Source of the DNA: Brachionus rotundiformis
Lineage: Eukaryota; Rotifera; Eurotatoria; Ploima; Brachionidae
Assembly: GCA_016802295.1 (NCBI GenBank)
Contig: JAESIW010000064.1
Span: 594,778-658,777, forward strand
Length of the DNA: 64,000 nt
Reading direction: 5' to 3'
Below, piece after piece: positions 1 to 10,248 of the stretch. Under the pieces are notes generated by a model that saw only the letters and a program-made list of their open reading frames with translations, was not told the origin of the DNA and searched no databases. Position 1 is the stretch's first letter; every line of letters starts with the position of its first letter. A program made the position numbers and the translations under genes.

Positions 1-429
1 TTGCTTGTTAGCTTGATGCCATTGTTTTGGATGTTGTCGTTGGTAGTGTTGTTGCGATTGCTGTTGTTTTTGTTGGTTCTTATTTATTTCTTCTTGTAAT
101 TTTCTTAGCATATTTTCTAATTTTAACTGTGTTTCTTCCATTTGGACCTGATTAATTTGATTATTTCCCATATTTATATTTTCTTGTCCTTTAAAATTTT
201 GTTTTGATTCCAATTGATCAATTTTTTGAGATAAAATTTCTAATTGCTCTTTTATTGTTGGATAATTCTTTTCCATTTTTTCGGTTTCTCCCCATCTGGC
301 TTTCAGTTGTTCAACCATTTTTTGTACCTGATTCTTCATATTGCTCAGTTCTTGACAACCTTGCTGTTTTGAAGTATCTTGCCCTTGTTTGTTTAGGCCA
401 TTAGATTGATTTTGAAATTGACGGATCAT
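1..429 (-). CDS. Gln/Asn-rich coiled-coil protein, cut by window edge
   Basis: An open frame runs leftwards from an ATG at 429 to base 1 without a stop (143 codons), so the 3' part lies outside the window. The product is rich in Gln, Asn, Lys and Glu, with heptad-like stretches (for example QVQKMVEQLKARW and EEQ/KLEN segments) that predict a coiled coil, then a poly-Gln/His tail near the edge. No signal peptide or membrane segment is seen. I do not recognise the family: it could be a structural coiled-coil protein, a transcription cofactor or the first ORF of a mobile element. The start is the only ATG preceded by AT-rich non-coding sequence, but an upstream exon cannot be excluded. Confidence 0.5.
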   Translation of the reverse strand, partial: MIRQFQNQSNGLNKQGQDTSKQQGCQELSNMKNQVQKMVEQLKARWGETEKMEKNYPTIKEQLEILSQKIDQLESKQNFKGQENINMGNNQINQVQMEETQLKLENMLRKLQEEINKNQQKQQQSQQHYQRQHPKQWHQANKQ

Positions 430-1395
430 TTTTCAAATATTAAAAGTGGCTTTGTAATTTAAAATCTGAAATTAATTAAATTTATTTAAAGTAAAAATTT
501 AATTTATCTACTTTTTATTTGATTGAATCTTTTCTTAAAAATCGTTCCTTTTTATAGTTGATATAGACCAGCTTAGCATCTATTCACTTAATTTCTAATC
601 ATAAGAAATCACGTTTTTTTGTTAATTTAAACAAAAATTGGCTATTGTATTTTCGAATAACTAAAAGCATCGAAAAATTTTAAACATTTCTTTAACTATA
701 TTAGTCATAATACGCAATATATAGCAAGTCATATCACTTTCTATCAAAATGATTAGAATTAATTTTTTCAAATAATTCTTGAATTTTCTTTAAATTAATT
801 TTTAAGATCATTTAGATGAAGGTCTATGTCAAAATTTTCAATTTTAATTATTTAGATTTACATTTTATATTTTTGACAGATTTATTCAATAAAAATTGAA
901 TTAAAATTAAACTGTATTTAAAATTAAGCTTTTAACGATAAGATTTTTTATTATGTTATTTTTTCAATAATTATTAAAAATTTTAATCAACAAATTCAAA
1001 GCATATCTAAATATAATCAGCTTTACTTTTAAAATTTTTTTTCGGACTAAGTTTTTGAATTTTAATTTAAGAAAAATATTGTATAATTTATTATTAATAG
1101 CTTTAAATAATTGACAAAATAAAAACACTTTTTTAGATTAGGTTCTAAGATTCCATTTATCTGACCGGGATTAGTTAAATAATCACCTTATGGATTTATT
1201 GGTAATGTAATGTAATATTATAACTTTATTTAAATACATTTTCAAAAATACATTTTATTCAAATATTATAATTCCAGTAACATCGTGTATTAAGAACTGC
1301 AAGTAAGTTTTACACACTTGGTTGGCAATGGAGGCTTCTCATAAAACTTTGATAAACTCTTTTCTTTTACAACTTAAAAGATAAAAATCAGTTAT
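430..1395. other. AT-rich intergenic stretch, no gene seen
   Basis: No convincing reading frame or RNA gene is visible. It holds the promoter side of the leftward Gln-rich gene and the 3' flank of SelO. Confidence 0.6.
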
Positions 1396-3559
1396 CTATT
1401 TATTCAAAATAACTTGATAAAAACCTTCTGAATCAAAATTTGCCAGTATATTCTCAACTGGTTCTTCACTATAAGCATTTTGTAATATTTCAAGAAGCAT
1501 TTTGGCCTCTGTAAAGTCGTCTTTTTCTGCTTTTTCGATTGCTTCTTGGGCTACATGGTTCCTCAAAATAAATCTCGGATTGTTAGAGTTCATCATTTCG
1601 GTTCTTTGATTCATTTTGGAATCAAATTCACTTCTGTTTTCAATGTTAAAGTCTTCCATAACCCGGCAGATATATTCAGTTAACCAATTTGACCATAATT
1701 CAGAATCAATTTGTCTCTTTTCTTCATTAGTTAAATCTTTTAGTCTTTCATATTTTTCAATGAATTTTATTTGGTTCTTTATAAATACTTGATTCAACCC
1801 AAAATATTCCAATATTGTAGGATTTTCCTCAGATGCTGCAATTAATTTATCTAATGTTCTATGGTAATTTTTTTTAAATCTTTTTTATTTATTTATTTAT
1901 TTTAATAAATTACTCTTTAGGAATTTTGGGTTTAAAATTAGACCTCATTTCATCTATTGAAGCACACTGATTAGTAATTTTTTTTAAAAATTCTGATAAT
2001 TTAGACTCATTATCAGGTGAAAATTCCAAGAGACTCAATTTACGAAATGAATTCGTGAAATCAGCCCCAGTTTCATACATGGTATTAAAAAATTTCTTGA
2101 ATAATTCTGAATCCGATTCCTTGGTGCTCAACAGACCAAACTTTAGGAAAAAAATTAAATATGAAAAAGAATTTTTGACTCAAAATAAGATAAACCTTTT
2201 TTCTCATTTTTTCCATGTAAAATTTTTCGAATTCTGTTCTAAAATTCTTTTTAACAAAGTCTTTTAGCTTGGTTAAATCAAGTATTGGTGCTAAAGCCTC
2301 AGCCAGCTTAATGCAGTTCCATTCACAAATGTCAACTTGATTGCGATAAGTATATCGTCCAGCTGTATCGCTTCCATTAAATATGTGGTCAGGATCATAA
2401 CGATCTAAAAACCCAAAAGGACCGTAATCAATGGTCAGACCAAGAATACTCATGTTATCAGTGTTAAGAACGCCATGGACCCAACCAACAGACTGCCAAT
2501 CAGCGACTAGTCTAGCGGTTCGTAGAACTATCTCTTGGAAAACTTTTTCATACTTTTCATGTGAATTAGCTTCTTTAATATGAGAAAAAAAAGTTTCGGA
2601 CACATAATCAAGCATTTGTATTAATATGTCATTTCGGCCAAAACTGGGACCCTTGTTTCCATAATCTGGATCTACTGGGCGAAATATTTCAAAACTTCCA
2701 AAGCGAATAAAACTTTGTGCTATTCTTAAAACCACAGCACAGCGTTCCATTTTTGGATTACCATCATAAAATATATCTCTTATTACTTTAGAATCACTTA
2801 TGACACATGATCCAGCTCGTGTTGTGGGTACTCCAAGAAAATGCATAGCCTCACTGCAAAGAAATTCTCTTAATGTTGATCGCAGAACCTTTCGTCCATC
2901 AGCTGAGCGCGAATAAGGTGTTTTACCTGCACCTTTCAACTGAATTTCCCACCTTTCTTTTTTATTATTTACTACTTCACCCAAATATCTGAAAAAATAT
3001 GAAAATTAAACCAAAATTTATTTAAAATTATTATATAAAAGATTTTGATTTATAAATTATTATTTTACATTGCTGCTCCGTCTCCAAGTTGGCCGGCAAA
3101 AACGCCAAATTGGTGCCCACAGTAACAATGAGCTGCTGTTTCACTACCAGGCATCAATTTATTTCCACTTAAGTATTCAGATGCTTCTTTTCGCTTTTAA
3201 ATAAATTTTTAAAATATTTAATTAACTTTTTAGATACTCTAAAAAAACCTCTAGTTGATTTTCATCTAGATCTAATAAATCTATTGCTTGCTTGGAATAA
3301 ATAACTATCTTTGGATTATCCAAAGGAGTTGGTTTTATCTTAAAAGCGATTTAAAATTTGGAAATATAATTATTTGTTTTTTTTATCTCACTTTAGAAAA
3401 ACAAGCATCTTTTACTTGACGGACATAATTTTCACTAATAGGGTCAATAGGCAAAGTCCTCAAAACTAAATTGTCAAAATTTAAGGTTTCAAAACTTTTA
3501 GTGGACATTAATTTTTTAAAATGCGGCACAATTGGTTTTATGTTTTTGACAAGTTTCAT
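1396..3559 (-). CDS. SELENOO: Selenoprotein O-like protein AMPylase (SelO/YdiU family), Sec-less
   Basis: Six exons (3559-3392, 3338-3227, 3186-3069, 2988-2196, 2140-1914, 1879-1396) encode 633 aa. SelO is a mitochondrial pseudokinase-fold enzyme that transfers AMP to Ser/Thr/Tyr of client proteins. Visible family signatures are the PGSETAAHCYCGHQFG and FAGQLGDGAA blocks (exon 3), the nucleotide-binding GAGKTPYSRSADGRKVLRS block (exon 4) and the catalytic-side block HGVLNTDN followed by DYGPFGFLDRYDP. The C-terminal part keeps the NPRFILRNHVAQEAIEKAE motif. The N-terminus is basic and hydrophobic, compatible with mitochondrial import; an in-frame start at 3604 is also possible. Vertebrate SelO has Sec three residues from the end; here the protein stops with TAG after NK and has neither Sec nor Cys there. 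Short introns of 40-80 nt. The 5' end faces RNF41 divergently. Confidence 0.9.
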
Positions 3560-3832
3560 CAACAAATTAAAAATTTTAATTATAATTATATCACAAAAAA
3601 ACAAGGAGCTCTACGGCTAAAAATAAACCTAATTAGTCAACTTAATAGAGTTGAAATATTTCACAAAAAATTCGATAAAATTATTTTTTTTTTGCAATAG
3701 AAAGTTAACTTTAGATTTTGAAATAAAATATATCAAAATAATAAAAATATTTTATTAACAAATTATAATTTTTTATTCTCAAATTTTCATAGTTGAAGTT
3801 TGGCCGATATTTTCTTGCCAAAAAATTGAACC

Positions 3833-5042
3833 ATGGGCTATGATTTAAACCGTTTCGAGGGTGTCGTCGATGAAGAGCTTATTTGCTCAATTTGCAGTTT
3901 TGTTCTTGAAGATCCTGTTCAAGTAATCTTTATATTTTTATTCTTGTTATTTATTGATTTAATTGGACCCAATTAGTCTCCAGAATGCGAGCATGCTTTT
4001 TGCGATTCTTGTATTAAACAATGGCTACAACATCAGTGCATTTGTCCAATTGACAGGATCCAAATACACCCATCTGATCTCAAACCAGTGCCAAGAATTC
4101 TGAAAAATTTATTGTCAAAATTAAAACTAAAATGTGATTATGCTGATTATGGTACTTTTTCAATTATTAACTCTTAACCAAACTAATAATTAATAATTAA
4201 AGGCTGTCAAGCTGTCTTACGCCTGGAAAATTTGAATATGCATCTTCAAGAGTGTGAATTTAACCCTAAAAAGCCTATTGTTTGTAATTTGGGCTGCAAT
4301 ATTGTCATTCCTAAAGATGAACTTAAAGTTGATCTAATTTTTTTCTTAACTAAAATATCAATTTAACTAAAATATTTTGCAAGAATCATAACTGTATAAA
4401 AGAGTTAAAAAAAATTGTGGATGATCACCAAAGCAAAATTTTAAGTCTCACTTCTGAATTAAACAGGCAAAAAAATGAGCTTGAACTAAATTTCAAAGAG
4501 TTACGATCTTTAAAGGTAAACTTTACTTCTTTAAATATCAAATGAGGAAAATTAAGTATGCTTTTAAGAATTTTGTTTCCAAGTTTATTAAGTCTAATCA
4601 ATTGGCATCAAGTTTGGTATCTGCTTCTCCCACATCTACTTCATCCAATTTACTAGGTCTTAATCTAACTGACGATGACGATGATGATATAGTACGTTGG
4701 AGTGCTACTTTGCCAATTGCCAAAGTAATCCGATGGGGAGGAATAATTAGTACACCTGATAGTGTTCTGCAGACTGTAATAAAGAGAGCGCTGATAGAAC
4801 ATGCATGTCCATCAAGCATTTTAAACCAATTGATGGAAAATGCTCATGAAAAAAATTGGCCACTAGGCTTAAGTACATTAGAAAACCGACAAATAAATAG
4901 AGCCCAATACGCAAATTTTGTTTGTAAAAGAGTACCTAATAAACAGGCAGTGCTAATTTTAGCATGCGATAATAGACATATGCCCAGTCACATGATTGTG
5001 GAACCGGGAAATCTATTAATTTTTGCTCATGGTGTCGAGTAA
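3833..5042 (+). CDS. RNF41: E3 ubiquitin ligase RNF41/NRDP1
   Basis: Five exons (3833-3922, 3977-4151, 4203-4327, 4384-4515, 4557-5042) give 335 aa, against 317 aa in human. The N-terminus MGYDLNRFEGVVDEELICSI is the RNF41 N-terminus almost residue for residue, followed by a C3HC4 RING (Cys at about 18, 21, then CEHAFC, CIKQW, CPIDR). Next come a TRAF-like zinc finger region (CDYADYGCQAV ... CEFNPKK), a coiled coil and the C-terminal substrate/USP8-binding domain (RWGGIISTPDSVLQTVIKRA, ending in IFAHGVE). In other animals NRDP1 ubiquitinates ErbB3, Parkin and BRUCE and is stabilised by USP8. An Asp-rich insert (six Asp around residue 219) and a Ser-rich linker make this copy longer. Several donors are weak (GTTGAT). 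The start codon is fixed by the conserved N-terminus. Confidence 0.95.
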
Positions 5043-5498
5043 ATTAATTCTAGTCATTGTCTCAAATTTCATCCGTACGTATTGCATAACAAATTTTTTT
5101 TCAATGTTTATAATTTGTCTAATAAAATTTTTTATGAAAACTATTTTAATTATTTATAATTTAAAAACAAAATTTTCAAAAATAGATTTTTTCTATTTTT
5201 AAGTAAGAAAAATTTTGATGGAAGATAACCAGAACTTGTTTAAATAATTTTGTTATTGAATCTCTTTTAAAAAAATTTAATATTATCTATTGTAAATTTA
5301 AGTTTAGCTTTTTAATGATTAATCTGGGAAAAAATTTAGATTTATTACTGTAAATATGAATGATTAAAAAAGCTATTTAAAGTTTGATTATGAAGAAAAA
5401 TAGAACATATCTTTGTTTGGTAAGAACTAATTCTAGACTTCGGTAGATGTTTAAAAATAGCTAGAAATAATAATATATTCAAAAAAGTTGAAATAATA
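5043..5498. other. Intergenic, no gene seen
   Basis: AT-rich spacer between RNF41 and MTFP1 on the same strand. No reading frame or recognisable motif beyond AATAAA-like sequences soon after RNF41. Confidence 0.6.
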
Positions 5499-5999
5499 AT
5501 GGATCCAAAAGCTGAGCTTGATATTTTTCGCGATACTCCAGTTCGGTACTTGGGCTATGCCAATGAAATTGGAGAGTCATTTCGTTCAATGATCAGTCCA
5601 GCGGCTGTGCGAGCCACTTATGGAATATCGTTTGGTTATGTATTTATGGATGTGATCGATAAAGCTAAAAAAACTTTTGACAAAGAAAAAAAGTTGGCTG
5701 AACCAGGAACTGAAAAAGAATCTCCAACAATTAAAACAGCGAAAATTGCAGCTGACTGCTTAATTTGGCAAAGTTTTGCCAGTGTTATAATTCCAGGTTT
5801 TACTATAAATCGAATTTGTAAATTTAGCTCGTTTGTTTTACAGAAAACCAATGTGGCATTAAGAGCAAATAAAATCTTAACAACAATAATTGGACTTGGA
5901 TCGATACCATTGATTATTCATCCCATAGACCATGCTTGCCATGTAGTCTTGGATAAAACTATCAGACCTATTCTTGAAATAGAAAAGCATATTAAATAG
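5499..5999 (+). CDS. MTFP1: Mitochondrial fission process protein 1
   Basis: Single-exon frame of 166 aa. The N-terminal block DIFRDTPVRYLGYANEIGES is the hallmark of MTFP1 (MTP18), an inner mitochondrial membrane protein that promotes fission. The rest has several hydrophobic segments (about residues 40-60, 90-115 and 125-145) interrupted by a charged loop (KAKKTFDKEKKLAE), and the HPIDHACHVVLDKTIRP block typical of the family C-terminus. Length matches the human protein (166 aa). The ATG follows an in-frame stop-rich stretch and is the only sensible start. Confidence 0.93.
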   Translation: MDPKAELDIFRDTPVRYLGYANEIGESFRSMISPAAVRATYGISFGYVFMDVIDKAKKTFDKEKKLAEPGTEKESPTIKTAKIAADCLIWQSFASVIIPGFTINRICKFSSFVLQKTNVALRANKILTTIIGLGSIPLIIHPIDHACHVVLDKTIRPILEIEKHIK

Positions 6000-6673
6000 A
6001 TTTTTATATTCCAAATTCTAAATAAAATAAATTTTTTACTTTTCTTATTTTATTTTTACCACTTAAACAGGACATTTTTCCTAATTAATTAATTTCAAAA
6101 AAATTAATAAACTTAAAAAATCTCTAAAGAAAGCATTTTTAACAAGAAACAAACCTGATTTGAAGTAAAAATCAAAATAAAAGATAAACTTAAAAGAATA
6201 TTTTATAAATTTTGTAATTGAAAATATTAAATTTTATAATAATTATACTAAAAGCAGCAGTTTAATTTCTAATGGACATACAATGGTAATTAGACCCTAC
6301 TTTTTCAATGTATAATTAAATTTCAATTGTAAAAATCAAATTAAAATTTTGCTTAGAATTTTACATTTAAAAAAATTGGTACCAATTCTAAGTTTACGTA
6401 AATTAAAAAATTTTAAATTGCAAATTAAAAAGCTTTTTAGTTTAAGACCTTTTACAATTCTATTGCATTTATTCGATCTAGTAGTCCATGAAGCACATTA
6501 CCATTTAAAATTTTAATTTAAAATGCGTCCAATCATTAACAAAGTGTGTGAATGTCTAAAAAAACTATTCAAATTTAGACATAACAAAATTCAATTAATT
6601 TAAGTTTTTTCAGCTTTACAAGCTTAGCAAGCTTAAACTTAAAAATCTCCTTAATTTAGTATTGTGTAGTAAA
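6000..6673. other. Intergenic, no gene seen
   Basis: AT-rich spacer upstream of the cyclin gene. I see no coding or RNA feature. Confidence 0.6.
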
Positions 6674-7745
6674 ATGCTTCCATTCAAGTATTTTGGATCA
6701 AATCGGGCTATTTTGAATGATATTGCCAATAAAATAAATAATTCAGGAACCCAGAATGTGGTAAATAAATCAAAAATACCATTTGTATAAGAAATTAAAC
6801 CTTTTTTTAAAGATAATCAAGCCCGAAGATAAAAAAACACACAAACAATTTGTTCCCAAAACAGACATTAATCAAAATGAAATCGAAACTTGCCTAGCTA
6901 AAAACTTGTCCAAATCTGTGAGAGATATAGACGAAGCTTTTTTTGTTAACGAATATGTAGCTGATATAATGAGTTATCTATACAAACAGGAAGATTTGTA
7001 CCCGGTGGGTAGAAAATTTTTGAATCAAGCTTCTCAGAAAGTCCAAGAATCACGCACTCGATTGGTCAACTGTTTGGTAAAAGCTCAAATAAAGTTTGAT
7101 TTAAATCAAGAAGTTTTGTTCTTAATGGTGCAAATAATGGATCGATATTTGGATTTGGAACTGATCGAGAACATCGATCTCATTTTACTCAGTGCTTGTT
7201 CATTTTTTATTGCTTCGAAATTTGATTCAAGATTAGGTATAAATTTGAGTATTGTGAATAAAATGACCACCAGTTCATACTCACGATTTGATATACGTCA
7301 GATGGAAGTTAATATTTTGAATAAACTGGGCTTTTCTCTCTCAAAGCCGATAGTTTTGAACTTTTTGCGCCGATTTTCCATAGTTTCCGGCGTTCACAAT
7401 GAAGAGCACATTTTGGCAAAATATTTTTTGGAGTTGAGTTTGTTGGACTTTGAGTTTTCTGTGATGAAACCATCTTATTTGGCTGCATGCGCTCTCTGTC
7501 TAACTTTCAAGTTATTGAAAAGATTTGAATGGAGCATTAGGTTAGAGAATGAAACTAAATTTAAAATGGTTGATCTGAGACATGGAATGCAAAAGCTTGC
7601 ACAACTGGTCTTAAAGGTTAACCAAGAAGATTACGAATTTAGAGAGACATGGAAAAAGTTTAGCGAAGCTAGATATTTACATTTGAGTACAATTGCCGAG
7701 TTAAATGGCTTTACAATTAAAGAAATTTCGAATGGTATTTTTTGA
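6674..7745 (+). CDS. B-type-like mitotic cyclin
   Basis: Two exons (6674-6760 and 6813-7745; intron 52 nt) encode 339 aa. Exon 1 encodes RAILNDIAN at residues 11-19, a perfect destruction box (RxxLxxIxN), which in cyclin A/B directs APC/C-dependent proteolysis. Exon 2 carries two cyclin boxes: the first starts near NEYVADIMSYLYKQED and contains LMVQIMDRYLDLE and ACSFFIASKFDSR; the second contains the FLRRFS and YLAACALCLTFKLL blocks. The usual MRAILVDWL motif of cyclin A/B is replaced by a divergent segment (TRLVNCLVKAQIKF), and the linker is short, so this is a divergent copy. It would activate a CDK1-like kinase. It could be cyclin A, B or a lineage-specific B type; B is favoured by the D-box context (N-R-A-x-L-x-D-I-x-N). 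Confidence 0.85.
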
Positions 7746-8820
7746 TATTCTTATTTTTTTAAAAATCCTTTTTAAAATTGTTGAAAAAATATATATAATC
7801 CTAATTTTATCCTTGTGTACAGTAGCATATGTAAAATCCAATAATCCTAATCAAAGATATTTTTTATCTAATTTTGTACTAAAATGATTTTTTAAATAAA
7901 TTTTGAGAAGCTTTTTTAATAATATTTATTTAAAATGTTCTAAATAATATCGAAGTATTAAATGATAAATTATTCTAAAATTTTTTTAAATTTACAATTT
8001 CTAGAGTTGGCTTAAAGGAGCTTAGATATCTTTATTTCTATTTTGTTTCATTCAAGTTTTCTTATTTTGCAAAATAAAAACTTTTGACAACTTAATTTGC
8101 CATTTTCGCTCAAATTACCATCTGGGTAAAAATTGCCATCCGAATATTCGACTTTGACAATGCTCCATCATCAATTTCTGGTGCGGCATTGTATTTACAT
8201 TGTATTAGCTTTTTTTTTCGGATTAGACCGTTCATTATTTTCTAGGTAGCTTGTAGAGTTCATTAGGTGGAAAGTGCTTTGGTTTTTTCACAAAGCTACT
8301 TTATTTTTTTATCTTCTTTTGTAAATGTACAAATTCAAGGGTAAATTGTTCAATAAATTAAACAGTGTGTTTATATTTTTTTAACTTATATCTATGTATC
8401 TAATTTTTGATTATAATATTTATCAAAATACATATATATGATTTTAAATTTTGAAGTTTATAAATTTTTTAAAAATAACTCAAAAACTAAAAAAATTTAA
8501 TATAAAATTCACTAAAATAATATTGCTAGAATTAGAATCCTTCAATTTGTTTGATAATAAATGAGTATACAAGAAATTATTATTTTTAATCTAATTTATT
8601 TTTTAAAGTTTAATTAACTAGCATTCTTCTTTTCTAAAAACGATGAAGATTAAAGACTAATTTTTTGTTGAATTAATTTATCTAACTCTTTAATTATAAA
8701 AAAATATATAGAATGAGTAAAAGTTAACTTAAAATAAGAATTTTAAAAAAATTTCGAAAAATTTTGTAATAATTTATCATAAAATAAAATTTTTGAATCG
8801 TTCTATCTAAATAACAACAA
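7746..8820. other. Intergenic, one weak coding-like stretch
   Basis: Mostly AT-rich and empty. Around 8090-8260 the minus strand has a less AT-rich stretch with short readable pieces (for example EYSDGNFYPDGNLSENGKLS), broken by stops. This might be a decayed exon, but I cannot assign it. Confidence 0.35.
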
Positions 8821-9526
8821 ATGACAACTGGAGGTAAAATTGAGCGTATTTTCAACAAAGAAGAAGAAAAAGAAGAAACCCAAGAAACACCTTTGTACAT
8901 TTATTATTGTATTTGTGGTCAACTTTCATTGGTAATTGATACATCAATAGATAAACTTCCTTTGAGACCTGTAGATAACGCAAGAGTTATAGATAACACT
9001 AGATATGCTCACAAAATAACGGTACAAGATGAAATAGATTCAGTTTATATAAGACGCGAAAAAGGTGTCGAAAAGCAATTTAGAAAAAAATGTATAAAAT
9101 GTGGTTTACCAATTTACTACCAATTTGAAAACACCAACAACGTTCCAAAGTTTATTATAGCCAACTCTTTGACAAAAGAGTCTGCCAGTTCTAATATTTA
9201 TGATCATATCACATTTGAGGCAAACAAAGTTATAAAGAATATTCGCCGAGAGGACAATGGCAAAGCTACCAATGTTATTGTTTCTACTGTGGAAGAGGAC
9301 GATGAAGACATTGAAGCGGTGAGTTTTCCTTAAGAGTGTATTATTTTTACCAACTTAAATATTTTTTTAGAGAGAAGCTGAAAATTGCTATACTGAAAAT
9401 GCTCGTATTATAGAAATACAGTTAGAGAGGAAAGGAATGAACAAAAGAAAGATAATGGAAGAAGCAACCCGTAAAGAGTACGAAGCCAAAAAAGCGAATA
9501 CAAGAGGAACATTAATAGACAAATAA
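8821..9526 (+). CDS. STEEP1: STING ER exit protein (STEEP1, CXorf56 family)
   Basis: Two exons (8821-9318 and 9371-9526) give 217 aa. Family signatures are clear: PLYIYYCICGQLSLVIDT, LPLRPVDNARVID, the zinc-binding KKCIKCGLPIYYQ, the TVEEDDEDIEA acidic block at the exon junction, and the C-terminal LERKGMNKRK ... GTLID. In human this protein binds STING and promotes its COPII-mediated exit from the ER; plant and yeast homologues exist, so the ancestral role may be broader. The splice after GCG (GTGAGT donor, TTTTTTTAG acceptor) restores the conserved EIEA-RE order. The start ATG follows a run of stops. Length equals the human protein (222 aa) closely. Confidence 0.93.
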
Positions 9527-9681
9527 TGTTGTTGTAAATTTACATTTATTGATCAAATAAATTTTCTTTAGTTAAATTTAATAAAATTTATATTTAAAAA
9601 TAAATATATAAAAATAGTTGTGATTAAAAAGGAATTTAATAAAAAAACGGTGAAAAAAAGAAAAAAAAACTAATATTCAAA

Positions 9682-10248
9682 TTAGATAAAAATCTCTTGG
9701 TCAAAATCAAATCTTTTAGGCTTGAGTTTTTGTCTTATTCTGTGAATAGTTTTCATAGAGTAAACAACCGATCGCGGAAATAACTTGTTGATCTTAGGAT
9801 TTGATATTGTTCTTGTGATGTTCATTTGACAATTTGAAAATTGACCATCAATATCTTCATAATGGTGAGAAGCGCTTCGAAAAGTGGCATTGTCGCATCT
9901 ATTCTTTTTTAATTTCAAGTTCTTGATCTTTTTGATTCTATTTAATTTTGTTTTTTGACATTTTCTAATTGATAATTCGTAAAATACATCATTTTGAGTA
10001 AAGTGATGTAGCATTTGGTAAAGATTGGCTTCAAATGGAATCAGTTTTTCGTTTTCTTCACATTTAAGAAATAAATTGTAACCATTTGGTGAATTGAGCA
10101 GATTTATTTTGCATTTTTTTAAGCAATTCGACAAGAATTGCTTACAAGATAATTCCTTGTCAATTGATACACTCAGTTTATTGCTACCAATCTTAACACT
10201 TGTCTTGATGGTTGATTTTTTGTTTAACACTTTTTGTATGATGTTCAT
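9682..10248 (-). CDS. Unknown basic protein with possible ubiquitin-like/RA fold
   Basis: Single-exon frame of 188 aa with an ATG start and a stop at its 3' end only 155 bases from the convergent STEEP1 stop. Residues about 15-95 (SVKIGSNKLSVSIDKEL ... CKQFLSNCLKK ... GYNLFLKC ... DVFYELSIRK) have the beta-beta-alpha-beta pattern of an RA or other ubiquitin-like domain, as in RASSF proteins. The second half is very Lys/Arg-rich (KLNRIKKIKNLKLKKNR) and lacks recognisable motifs. The fold assignment is inference from pattern only. A real gene is supported by length, a normal start and lower AT than the flanks. Confidence 0.6.
   Translation of the reverse strand: MNIIQKVLNKKSTIKTSVKIGSNKLSVSIDKELSCKQFLSNCLKKCKINLLNSPNGYNLFLKCEENEKLIPFEANLYQMLHHFTQNDVFYELSIRKCQKTKLNRIKKIKNLKLKKNRCDNATFRSASHHYEDIDGQFSNCQMNITRTISNPKINKLFPRSVVYSMKTIHRIRQKLKPKRFDFDQEIFI

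Noticed and set aside
204..404. 66-codon plus frame near the left edge
   Set aside because: Opposite strand of the Gln-rich coiled-coil frame; its Phe/Leu richness is the antisense of Gln/Lys/Glu codons.
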